Part shown: positions 1-12,100 of the stretch, piece after piece
Position numbering within the stretch: position 1 is the first letter of the stretch
Layout of the letters: each line of letters opens with the position of its first letter
NCBI GenBank assembly: GCA_964017045.1
Contig: OZ024808.1
Location: 14,686,284-14,750,283, forward strand
Origin: Omphiscola glabra
Taxonomy: Eukaryota > Mollusca > Gastropoda > Lymnaeidae
Reading direction: 5' to 3'
Length of the DNA stretch: 64,000 nucleotides
Made by a program: the position numbers and the translations under genes
Notes under the pieces: model-generated
Told to the model about the DNA's origin: nothing
Seen by the model: only the letters and a program-made list of their open reading frames with translations
Database searches by the model: none

Positions 1-227
1 AATTTAAGAATATATATTATAAACGATGAAATTGATATTTAAAAATAATCCTCAGTATCTCGGTGTTCAGCGGTGGAACAAAAAAATCCCCCACACAACT
101 GACCGTTGTTAAGCACTGGAGACCATGGTCTATTTCTCCCAGTGGTCCCCGGTACAAATATGAAATCGTTTCCCTGAAAAAGCCACATTTCAATCTTCTG
201 TTTGTAATCTCATTTGTCTATAGCAGT

Positions 228-945
228 GATTGCCATAGTATAGCGGTGATGTGTCATCGTATAGCAGTGATTGTCATAGTATAGCGGTGATTGCCATAGT
301 ATAGCGGTGATTGTCATAGTATAGCAGTGATTGTCATAGTATAGTAGTGATTGTCATAGTATAGTAGTGATTGTCATAGTATAGCAGTGATTGTCATAGT
401 GTAGCAGTGATTGTCATAGTATAGTAGTGATTGTCACAGTATAGCAGTGATTGTCATAGTATAGTAGTGATTGTCATAGTATAGTAGTGATTGCCATAGT
501 ATAGCGGTGATTGTCATAGTATAGTATTGATTGTCATAGTATAGCTGTGATTGCCATAGTATAGCTGTGATTGCCATAGTATAGCAGTGATTGCCATAGT
601 ATAGCAGTGATTGCCATAGTATAGCAGTGATTGTCATAGTCTAGCTGTGATTGTCATAGTATAGCAGTGATTGTCATAGTATAGCAGTGATTGCCATAGT
701 ATAGCAGTGATTGCCATAGTATAGCAGTGATTGCCATAGTCTAGCTGTGATTGTCATAGTCTAGCAGTGATTGTCATAGTATAGCAGTGATTGCCTTAGT
801 ATAGCAGTGATTGTCATAGTATAGCAGTGATTGCCATAGTCTAGCTGTGATTGTCATAGTCTAGCAGTGATTGTCATAGTATAGCAGTGACTGCCATAGT
901 ATAGCAGTGATTGTCATAGTATAGCAGTGATTGCCATAGTGCAGA
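228..945. repeat. 20-bp minisatellite
   Basis: About 36 copies of a 20-bp unit (AGCAGTGATTGTCATAGTAT), with C/T and A/G variants scattered. The preceding 227 bases hold nothing I recognise. Confidence 0.95.
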
Positions 946-1046
946 TATGTAGCTTAACGTGACCCGCCGACTGTTGCGATCTCCTTTCTCAGCACTGTCA
1001 AAATGCTAGAGTTCTCTAGTCGGGACTCCTCCAAGTACTTCTGGCT

Positions 1047-1240
1047 ACGTTGTCTGGGTTCACTACAACACAGCCGCACTCTGCACTGATGGTCACGTTG
1101 TCTGGGTTCACTACAACATAGCCGCACTCTGCACTGAGGGTCACGTTGTCTAGGTTCACTACAACACAGCCGCACTCTGCACTGAGGGTCACGTTGTCTG
1201 GCTTCACTACAACACAGCCGCACTCTGCACTGAGGGTCAT
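1047..1240. repeat. 48-bp minisatellite
   Basis: Four copies of a 48-bp unit beginning ACGTTGTCTGGGTTCACTAC. It is open in several frames only because 48 is a multiple of three. Confidence 0.95.
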
Positions 1241-1430
1241 GCACACCAACTACCAGAGGCATGGCAGCGGTCCTTCATCAAATAATACTGTTCATATTTA
1301 TTCTTGGTACCGGAAAGACACCAACATCATTCCACATAGTACCCAACCTCCGTCACGAGGACTACCATCACCTTATGCAAACATGACTCAGTGTGAACTG
1401 TCACAAGCTGTACACACCTGGGCTCTTCAT

Positions 1431-2077
<647 letters not shown>

Positions 2078-2399
2078 ATACCACCGTCATCATGCCCCTT
2101 AGTCCTTGGACCGTTGGGGCGCCACAGATGACATGAAAAGTATCCTTCTCCATTCCTCTCTGTCTTCTGCACTACGCACAGCATCGCCTAGGTTTTTAGT
2201 CCCGCCCACTCTTTGATGTTATTTTCTCATCTTTTCTATGTCTTCCTATTCTTCTCCCTGGGCTACTGTACACCAACTACAACTACGCGTGAACTCTTAA
2301 TCAATTCCCGTGAACTCCCAGTATGACTGCACCCTACACAAGCTGCCTGTTAACCCGTGTTCAAACATCATTTATACATCTCACTTGTTTATTGATTTT

Positions 2400-2625
2400 G
2401 CATAACCCCACCAATCACAACTCGCCCTCAAAAAACCTCTCACCAACTCAAGATCAACAATTATTTCATTCACAAACCCGACCAATCACAACTCGCCCTC
2501 ACAAAACCTCTCACCAACTCGAGATCAACAATTATTTCATTCACAAACCCGACCAATCACAACTCGCCCTCACAAAACCTCTCACCAACTCAAGATCAAC
2601 AATTATTTCATTCACAAACTCGACC
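2400..2625. repeat. 71-bp tandem repeat
   Basis: About three copies of a 71-bp unit containing CCAATCACAACTCGCCCTCA and CAACAATTATTTCATTCACA. Confidence 0.9.
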
Positions 2626-2696
2626 ATTCTCACAAACCAGTTCATAACACCGACCAGTAGTTGTGTTCTTAATGTCACTTATTTCCACGAAAAAAA

Positions 2697-2945
2697 AAAA
2701 AGTACTTCATTGGTCATTAAGTACTACATGGGTCATTTAGTTCCAAAAAACCAGTACTACACTGATCACTTATTTCAAAAAAAAAAACAGTACTACATTG
2801 GTCATTAAGTACTACATGGGTCATTTAGTTCCAAAAACCAGTACTACACTGGTCATTTAGTACTACACTGGGTCATATAGTACAAAATTACCAGTACTAC
2901 ACTGGTCACTTAGTTCCAAAAAAACAGTACTACACTGGTAAAAAC
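2697..2945. repeat. Degenerate tandem repeat (CAGTACTACACTGGTCA units)
   Basis: Four to five imperfect units built from CAGTACTACACTGGTCATTT and A-rich spacers of variable length. Confidence 0.85.
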
Positions 2946-3079
2946 AGTACGCATTGTCCACTAAGCCAATGTAGACAAGATGCCGTGTTTTAAAATGCAT
3001 GCTCTCTGCTTGTTATTTAACATGCGCATTTGTCAAAGTTCTTCTTCCACAATAACGTCTTTTAATTTAGGATACCTAC

Positions 3080-3170
3080 ATGATTCCCAGCGCAACCAAT
3101 GCGCCCACCAGAGAGAATACCACAATGAGTATTGTTCTTGTTTCACCGATGCCCGTCGAAGATTGTGATA
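3080..3170 (-). CDS. Receptor exon 13: transmembrane segment
   Basis: 91 bp, phase 1 in and phase 2 out (acceptor TTTTCTCTTACAG, donor AT|GTAGGT). It encodes a short Ser/Thr stalk and then about 18 uncharged hydrophobic residues (TILIVVFSLVGALVALGI), a single-pass membrane helix. The charged stop-transfer and cytoplasmic residues must come from the next exon, which I could not identify confidently in the remaining 3 kb. Confidence 0.75.
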
Positions 3171-6100
3171 CTGTAAGAGAAAAAAAAAACAAAAGATATT
3201 GATATAAACAGTGCAATCAGTTGCGAGCACAAAGATTCATTTTAAATCTTCTGGTCTTGACAAGCTGTGTAGTAAACGCATTACGGACATGAGATGCGAC
3301 AGTTGAAAATATTCTTTACACTTTGTGTAGTAAATGCATAACGGACATTATTATTATTATTAAGGGGTTTTTATATAGAGCAGTACCCCAGCTCTAGCCA
3401 CGGACGGCACCCAGCAGCATCGAGCTGTGGCTGTTGAAAATAATCTTTACACGTTGTGTAGAAAATGCGTTACGGGCATGAGATGTCACATGTTGAAAAA
3501 AATGAGGTTTTGGATGGCAACAACCAGGGCTGTAAAGGGGTTGGAGTCGGGTGGGGGTGTGTCAGACGTTTAAACTTCAATAATAATTCATTTAGAATAA
3601 AAGCGCTCTTTTCACTCATTTACATTCTCAAATAATAATTAGATTATCTTATCTAAGCTGCGTTAATGGATTCAAATTAACAGAATTTTGTTTTGATTGT
3701 ATAGCACATATTTGTTTTGATTGTAATGCACTCGAATATCTCATTAGGAAATGGCGTCAGCGGGCCGTCGAGCTTACGCTCCTAATGCCCTCCCTGGCGC
3801 CCACCCGCACCTGCCAGCCGCCGGGCTGCCCCGACGGCAGGCCGTGCGGAGGAGCGTCAGAGACCTCCCCGGGCGTGGAGCGTCCCCACCCGCAACCGCT
3901 CGATCGGGTTCGCCGATGGAGACTCTCCCCGCCCGGAGACATCTGGTCGACCGAAGACGCTGTGTTTCAAGCGTCCGTAGTCCACTTTCCTAGGGGCCGG
4001 GACGGTAAATTAACGTCCTAATAACTCCCCCCACCCGTCCCGGGGAAGCATCGGACGCCCTCTAAGAGGGATTCTACAGTGGGTTTCCACCTCGCAACTA
4101 ATTCGCGAAGTAGCTGGGACGAAACTGTTGCCTAGGAGCAGCTTTCTCAGGGCTGCATATTTAGAATCACCGGCCATAGGCTTCCACCACATCCTATCGC
4201 CTCATATCCCTTAACCGGCAACTTGTAATCATGATCCCTACCCTGTGTTTGCCTTTTCTTCCCCCTGTAAAGCATCACAGGTGGCAGCCCTGTAGGAGCC
4301 GTTTATTCCAGCAACTACCATGCATGACCGTGTCTGCCACGCGGGACACGCAATGGTGGTAATGTGCCCCGGGTTAACGCCGAGGGGGTCGGTGGCCAGC
4401 GCTTCCAAATCGGCAAGCCACTACAGACTTGTCAACCGGAATCCTGGGGGTGTAATGCACTCATTGTTTCGATTCAACATTACTTCATCAATTCACATTA
4501 CTACTGTAGGTGCGCCCCATATGTCAATCAAATGTTAGCCATCCAAAGTGCAAGTTAATATAACCGCAGATAAATCTATTTTACTCAGTCAGCTTTGAAC
4601 AGATTCAAGTCTACTGAAGACTCTAAGAGACGCCTCTATTTTGAATAAAGACAAAACATTTTCTTGAGCCGGAGGTAAGAGCAGAGCCATTGCCTGACTT
4701 TTTGGTTCCACCTGGCCACTTTTCAGTGTTTTTTAAAGTTAATAGTTGAATTTTTGCCACCACGAAATTGGGTCATGTACATATCCCAGGTCCACTGTAG
4801 CTGCAGGTTGCGTAGGCCCAAGCAAGGATTTAAGGCAAAGGTTTGAAAACTGCACTGACTAATCCTGCATAAAAAGGCATCTATGGTTTGAATCAGTACA
4901 TGGCTTAATACTGTTTGAAGGGACCCTAGGGTTGTTAAAATTAATACTGATTGAAGGGACCCTATGGTTGTTAAAATTAATACTGTTTGAAGGGATCCGC
5001 TTACACCGCTTACAACCCAGGCCGTGCCACCGCTTACAACCCAGGCCGTGCCACCGCTTACAGCCCACGCTGTGCAACCGCTTACAGCCCAGGCCGAGTC
5101 ATTTGTTACCACATATAAGGATAGAGCCCCTATAGAATGAACTATTTGGTTGAAATTCTGACAGTTTAGAGAGGAAAAAAAACAAGAACAAGAGATTAGA
5201 TTATTATTTAGCAACACACTAAAGCGACACACGAACGCCACTCCCTAGTGAACGTCACTCCCCAATTGAACGCAACTCCCTACGGATCGCCACTCCCTAC
5301 TGCACGCCACTCCCTACGGGACGCCACTCCCTACGGAACGCCACTCCCTACTGAACGCCATTCCCTTCGGAACGCCACTCCCTACGTAACGCCACTCCCT
5401 ACTGAACGCCAACCCCTACTGAACGCATCTCCCAACTCTACGTAGAAAACTGTCATTACCATCACCCATGTAAAATAAATACATCACGTGTATTGCTATT
5501 GACAATAAATTAATAATAATATGCATATGATAAATCATCAAGTGTATAGTTAAGTAATCCCTAGTGAAAATGTTTGCAAATAAACGGAACACCCTTGTAA
5601 AGGAAATAACCTATTTTAAAGCTCTCGTCTTGGCAAATGATAATCCAGACACACCTGCCGCATAAGGTAACGTCTTTGACGTGTAGGATGTACTGGAGTT
5701 GAACGCCACAGCTTCCACGCAAGCATATTTCATGCCAGGCGGCAGGTCCATCGTGTTGAATGAAAATATGTTGTTTTTCTTTTCACCGACTTTCTGACCT
5801 GAAAGAAATTGAAGGAGGCAAAAAAGATTTGTCTTAAAAAATAAAAAAAAATTAAAAAAAAATAAAATAAAAAAAAAACCTGTCTAATAACAATACAAAT
5901 TATATACTTTCTGAAATTCATATTAATTTTATGACTGAATGCAAAATAAAATATGGTTTTAAAGACGTTAATTTTCCAACTTAAAGACGTTAATAATAAA
6001 ACTTAAGACGTTAATAATCAAACTAAAAGACGTTAATAATCAAACAATGATAAAACATCAGATTAATGAAGTAATTTGGGGGATGTTCAACTACACGAGA

Positions 6101-9100
6101 GCTGTGTCTAAATAAAGACGGTTGCTATCAATTTTGTCCTGAAATTCTTTTGCTTTCATTGTCTATATTGGTTTGTATTTGATAAAGCATTTTTAATTAT
6201 GATGTGCATCTAACTCAGCGGTTCTCAACCTGTGGGTTGGGGTTCGCACGACCCTTTCCCAAGGGTCGCCTAAGACCATCTGAAAACACAAATGCTCTAA
6301 ATTTATGACGTAGCAACGAACAAAATTTTGTGGCTGGGCTCGCCACAACTTGAGCAACTTTATTACAGGGTCGCGGCATTAGGAAGGTTGAGAACCACTG
6401 ATCTAACTGATCCCATATACATTAACCATAATGATGTACTATTATCTCATGATGTGCATCCAACCAATGTCATTTACATTAACCATAATGATTTACTATT
6501 ATCTCAAGATGTGCATCTAACCGATGTCATTTACATTAACCATAATGATGTACTATTATCTCAAGATGTGCATCTAACTGATCCCATTTACAATAACTAA
6601 AATGTTTTCATTTTTATATTTAAAAAAACAATCAAGACCAACAGATGCTTACGCTCAGGACCAGAACACTCGCCAATGTTTGAGGCATCTGTGAGCGCGT
6701 AGATGATAAAATGTTCGGCTAAGAACTGCGCGGGGGTCTCTGGGTCACAGTGCTGAACGAATCGTACATAGTGCTTGCTGCCGTCTTGCTCGGCGCTCTG
6801 CACCAGATCAACCTTTACTGTGAAGTACAAGCAAGACCTCTGTCAAACAAGGAATGTCTGACGATATTAAGGAAAACTTTACTTGAAGATTTTGGACACG
6901 TGATATTGCATGCACATCGTCGTGTTATTATATTGTTAGGAAACAGGATGAAGTTTTTTATTTGAATAAACACAAACAACAACCGTATACAGCAACCATA
7001 TACAACAACCATGGGCGCCCGAAGAAAATTTTCTAGGGGGGGGGGCAAAATATTTTCTAGGGGGGAGGGGGCAAAATACTTTCTCTTTATATTAATAAAT
7101 TTTTGTCTATTTTTGTTTAAAACATTTTTTAATCAATCAATCCAGGGGGGGGGGAGTTCCCCACCTTGCCACTACGTGCGGGCGCCCATGACAACAACCG
7201 TATGCAATAACCTACCCGATTTTCTAGTAAAATAACATTTTGCCCCGACCATCCCCAACCATCTCCCTTTAACTTGAACAGACAAGTAAAGCCTTGGGTG
7301 GGTGTCCTTGGTAGCCGCATCCCACAATCCCTCCGATTCATCCACATCAAGAGTCACATTGGCGTAGGCTGAAAGATTTTTGGGATTTTGAAATGGATTG
7401 CCACCATCTTCTGTGTCAAAGTACTCCACCTCCCTGCGGACCTCCACTGTGGTCGACGTGACAGGTGTGGCTAGCGGCATGTCAAACATCAAAGTGCCGC
7501 TGCCAAAACTTTTAGATGAGTTGACCTGCTTGATCTGGGTGTAAGGATACGTCTGTAAAAAAAAAAGTACTTTCGTCATCATTTTAAATTAGGAAGTGCA
7601 TGAGCTCCGTTTGGTTGATAAACTATTATTTCATCTCCCTCGATGAACATTTACGATAACAGGAGGCTCCAAACCAATGTTTCTCAACATTCCTAATGCA
7701 TTTAATACAGTTCCTCATAGTGTGGTGACCCCCAAACATAAAATTATTTTATTTGCCACTTCATAAATGCATGTATGTGTTTTCTTCTACTTCTTATATT
7801 AAGGGCCCACGATCAATTTATTGATCATTATGGCTCCTATGAATGTGGATGGGATTTGCAATGTTTCTGCGCCTAGTGTTGATGAGGAGATTTCACTGGT
7901 TACAAGAGTAACTGAGTGAGGGTATCATGCACTGGGGTTTGGAAGGCCTGAGGCAATAGACGGAAATGAGTCAAGTGTTGTCGCCTCAACTGTTCCTTTT
8001 GAAAGCTTGTTCCAGTCCCTGATTGTCTTTGGCAGGAATGAGCAGTTCCTATACTGGCTTTTCGCTGGTATTAGCCGGTACTGCCTGTCATGGCCTCGTC
8101 ACTGTCTATGGGGGAAAGGGACGAGTTTCTGTTTAATGCCAGAGATGTGGACTAGCCCATTAATTATCTTATAAATCATGGAGAGCCTGGATAGTCGTTT
8201 TCGTTCCTCCAATAGTGACCAGCCCAGTAAGGTATTACTGTAGCGGTTTAGAACAAAGCGTGCTGCCCGTCGCTGTACTGCCTCCAACCTGTCGATCCCC
8301 TTCTGGGTGAATGGGTCCCAGACCGAAGAAGCATAATCTAAAAGCGACCGGATATAGGCTTTACAGGCTCTTTCTTTCACACTGGAGTTGCTGATCTTTA
8401 GATTACGCCTTAAGAACCCCAGGGTCTTGTTTGCCTGGTTGCACACATTGTTAATATGCTCGTCCCAGCGGACCTCTCTTTGAATGGTAACACCCAGGTA
8501 CCTTACGGAGGAAACTGACTCAAGCAAATGGCCATGCAATTCATAGTGGTAGCGTAGAGGAGTACAACTTCTAGAGACTGACAGTGTCTGGCACTTGGCC
8601 GGATGAAATTCCATATCCCAGCTCGCCTCCCACTCAGCTAACCGATTGAGATCCAGTTGTAGCTGGTCCTGGTCAGATCTGTTGGCGATCGTCCTATACA
8701 CTGCTGTGTCATCTGCCAACAGTCTTGCGTGGGATGTGTCATCTGCCAACAGTCTTGCGTGGGATGTGTCATCTGCCAACAGTCTTGCGTGGGATGTGTC
8801 ATCTGCCAACATTCTTGCGTGGGATGTGTCGTCTGCCAACAGTCTTGCGTGGGATGTGTCATCTGCCAACATTCTTGCGTGGGGTGTGTCGTCTGCCAAC
8901 AGTCTTGCGTGGGATGTGTCGTCTGCCAACATTCTTGCGTGGGATGTGTCGTCTGCCAACAGTCTTGCGTGGGATGTGTCGTCTGCCAACATTCTTGCGT
9001 GGGATGTGTCGTCTGCCAACAGTCTTGCGTGGGATGTGTCGTCTGCCAACATTCTTGCGTGGGATGTGTCGTCTGCCAACAGTCTTGCGTGGGATGTGTC

Positions 9101-12100
9101 ATCTGCCAACATTCTGGCGTGGGATGTGTCGTCTGCTAACAGTCTTGTGTGGGATGTCAGTTTCTTGGGTAGGTCATTAATGTATGCTATGAACAAACAG
9201 GGGCCTAGCACCGAGCCCTGGGGGACCCCTGACTTAACACTGACAAAAGACGAGCTTGCACCGTCCACGACCACTGCTGCTTGACATCGGTTGCTGAGGA
9301 AGCTAGAGATCCATGTTTTAGTAGTGCCTTGGATCCCATTTCTCTGAAGTTTGTGCGGAAGCAAACTATGATTGACACGGTCAAAGGCCTTCGAGAAGTC
9401 CATCACCAGCACATCCGTTTGCTTGCTGTTTTCCAGATTTGTCATCAAGTCTACAACAAATTCAAGGAGCTGGGTCTCACATGATCTATTGCCTCTGAAG
9501 CCATGCTGACAGTCATTGAGTATATTTTTGCTTTCAAGATGCTTCATGACTGCGCTTACGATTATGTGCTCCAATAGTTTGCATACTACGCTGGTGAGGG
9601 ATATCGGACGATAATTGGCAGGGTCGGAATGCTCCTCTTTCTTGTAGATTGGAGTTACATGCGCTGTTCTCCAGTCTGCTGGAACATTGCCAGAGCACAA
9701 CGACGATTGGAAGAGGATTGTCAGTGCAGGAGCGATTTCTTTGGCCAATTCTTTGAGCACTCGTGATTTTATATTTTCAGGACCACATGCTTTGTATGGT
9801 CTTAGGCGACCCCCTTAGTCAAAATCTTTCGCCGCCCAAAGGGGTCGCGACCCACATGTTGAGAACCGCTGCCCTAAACTGTTGCGCTAAGAGGACTTCA
9901 TCTCTCAGACTTTCTGGAGCCCCACCCCTTCACACACACAGAGACACGGCTGTTAGCTATACAACAATACAAATTTATAAGTTATATATTTTTTTTTGGA
10001 AATAGACATTAAGTTAGAAAGTTTAATATCACATCTAGTCAGTGGTGTAGCTTAAGTTTGTGTCCCCAAAGAGTAGTCCTCCTGTTGCAACCCCTTTTTT
10101 TTTTACCGCATCACTGTTTCCCACTGCCCCCCCCCCCCCCCAACTTAGTCGTCTTACGTACCGAGCTTAGAGCACTCGCATTTCTTCACATTGTCTCCAC
10201 TTATAATCCACTACATCCTTGACACGTTTACAGCAGTAAGAATAACCCGTCGACTTGCAAAATTATCGGGCCAAGTAAGTAATGTCATCAGAGCTCTCTC
10301 CCCCCCACCCCCACCCAGGGTAAAGGACCATGACCAGGACTTACTATATTGAACACAGGTAACAAGGGACAGACAATGCCTGGACAGAAAAAGGGTCCCA
10401 ATGTTGGCGGTGCCTAGGTTTCTCACGCTTTCTTCTTTTTTTTTTTACCCCATAGCAAAGGAAAATTTGAAAGAGACATTATGATATTATTTCAAAATTG
10501 ATAGAAGTGACTGATGTGCTTTATAGCCAAACAATGACATCAAAGAGGGCGTCACGTTATAAGGTGGCATTAAATTAGATGTTTGATGGGGGCACCTCTT
10601 ATACATATTTTGCTTATGGTATGCCCTGCTTCATCATCGAAATCACCATCATCTTCCGCATCGAAAACACCATCATCTTCCTCATCGAAATCACCATCAT
10701 CTTCCTCATGGAAATCACCTTAATCTTCCTCATCGAAATCACCATCATCTTCCTCATGGAAATCACCATCATCTTCCTCATCGAAATCACCATCATCTTC
10801 CTCATCGAAATCACCATCATCTTCCTCATCGAAATCACCACCATCTTCCTCTTTGAAATCACCACCATCTTCCTCATCGAAAGCTGTGCCTCTTGTAGAG
10901 CTGAGCCTCTTGTAAAGCTGAGCCTCCTGTAAAGCTGAGCCTCTTGTAAAGCTGAGCCTCTTGTAAAACTGAGCCTCTCTTAAAGCTGAGCCTCTTGTAG
11001 AGCTGAGCCTCTTGTAAAGCTGAGCCCCTTGTAAAGCTGAGCCTCTTGTAAAGCTGAGCCTCTTGTAAAGCTGAGCCTCTTGTAAAGCTGAGCCTCTTGT
11101 AAAGCTGAGCCTCTTGTAAAGCTGAGCCTCTTGTAAAGCTGAGCCTCTTGTAAAGCTGAGCCTCTTGTAAAGCTGAGCCTCTTGTAAAGCTGAGCCTCTT
11201 GTAAAGCTGAGCCTCTTGTAAAGCTGAGCCTCCTGTAAAGCTGAGCCTCTTGTAAAGCTGAGCCTCTTGTAAAGCTGAGCCTCTTGTAAAGCTGAGCCTC
11301 TTGTAACGCTGAGCCTCTTGTAGAGCTGAGCCTCCTGTAAATCTGAGCCTCTTGTAAAGCTGAGCCTCTTGTAAAGCTGAGCCTCTTGTAACGCTGAGCC
11401 TCTTGTAAAGCTATATTTCAGTGAGCTCTGTATTTATGTTAGCATGTTGTGTCTTGTTCACAACTTACAAATGTGCAGATAGCAAGGATGTTAAATACTC
11501 ACAGCGCACAGTGATCCTTGACTGACATCACACTTGTGAATGGCGAGAATCTCTACACCTTCAATGTCAGTGATGTTTATGAACACATAGGACATATTGT
11601 TGTCCAAGTCATATTCAACATACATCGGTGGCCGAACGTCTGAAACATTTGAAGTAAATAAATAGTGGAACAAAATATGTTTATAGGTTTGAGCAAAAAT
11701 ACGAAACAATTTAAGAAATACACAAAAATACTTTTCGGTTAAACGAAAAAAAAATCTTTTTGAACGCTCTATACTATATACTATATAGTAAAACAAAATA
11801 ATGCGTTCAAGAAGAAATTTGACTCAAAATTTAATCGTGCGAACTGAAAATAAAAGTCGACAAAACTTCCGTTCGATCAAACTTCCGTCGATCCTTTTTC
11901 CGACGACGAAATTTCTTTCAAACAAATCTCCGGATACGCTTTATTTTCTGTACTGGAATATCTCATTAGGAAATGGCGTCAGCGGGCCGTCGAGCTTGTG
12001 CTCCTAATGCCCTCCCTGGCGTCCACCCACACCCGCCAGCCGCCGGGTGTCCCCGGGCCGTGCGGGAAGACGCCAGAGATCTCCCCGGGCGTTGGACGCC

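Larger units (their letters stand above)
7790..9798 (-). mobile_element. 5'-truncated LINE (CR1/Jockey-type), inserted in a hAT MITE
   Basis: Minus-strand non-LTR retrotransposon starting inside the reverse transcriptase (near GPENIKSRVLKELA) and running to a 3' untranslated tail near 7790. No endonuclease domain is present. Its coding part is described separately. Confidence 0.8.
7675..9871. mobile_element. SPIN-like hAT MITE split by a LINE
   Basis: The left half (about 7675-7790) starts CAATGTTTCTCAAC. The right half (about 9800-9871) ends GTTGAGAACCGCTG. Both align with the intact copy at 16778-16974 and meet around its middle. Flanks CTCCAAAC and CCCTAAAC agree at 6 of 8 bases, a decayed TSD. 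The LINE at 7790-9798 sits between. Confidence 0.75.

Noticed and set aside
225..945. CRISPR-like array
   Set aside because: Regular 20-bp tandem units without distinct spacers; eukaryotic minisatellite.
2079..2153. Possible cytoplasmic exon after the TM exon (IRQRGMEKDTFHVICGAP, phase 2 compatible)
   Set aside because: The phase and basic start fit, but the acceptor has no pyrimidine tract and the frame runs straight into the CAT microsatellite.
3751..4021. Pro/Arg-rich small frames in the GC-rich repeat
   Set aside because: The corresponding frames in the second copy (11973-12238) differ by frameshifts, so they are not conserved coding sequence.
7274..7276. Alternative exon 10 donor after CAA (CAA|GTTAAA)
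   Set aside because: Phase 0 would put an in-frame stop at the start of exon 11; the donor at 7216 fits phase and fold.
8638..9284. Plus-strand frames over the RT minisatellite (SSANSLAWDV repeats)
   Set aside because: Antisense shadows of the LINE coding sequence, which has unmistakable RT motifs on the minus strand.
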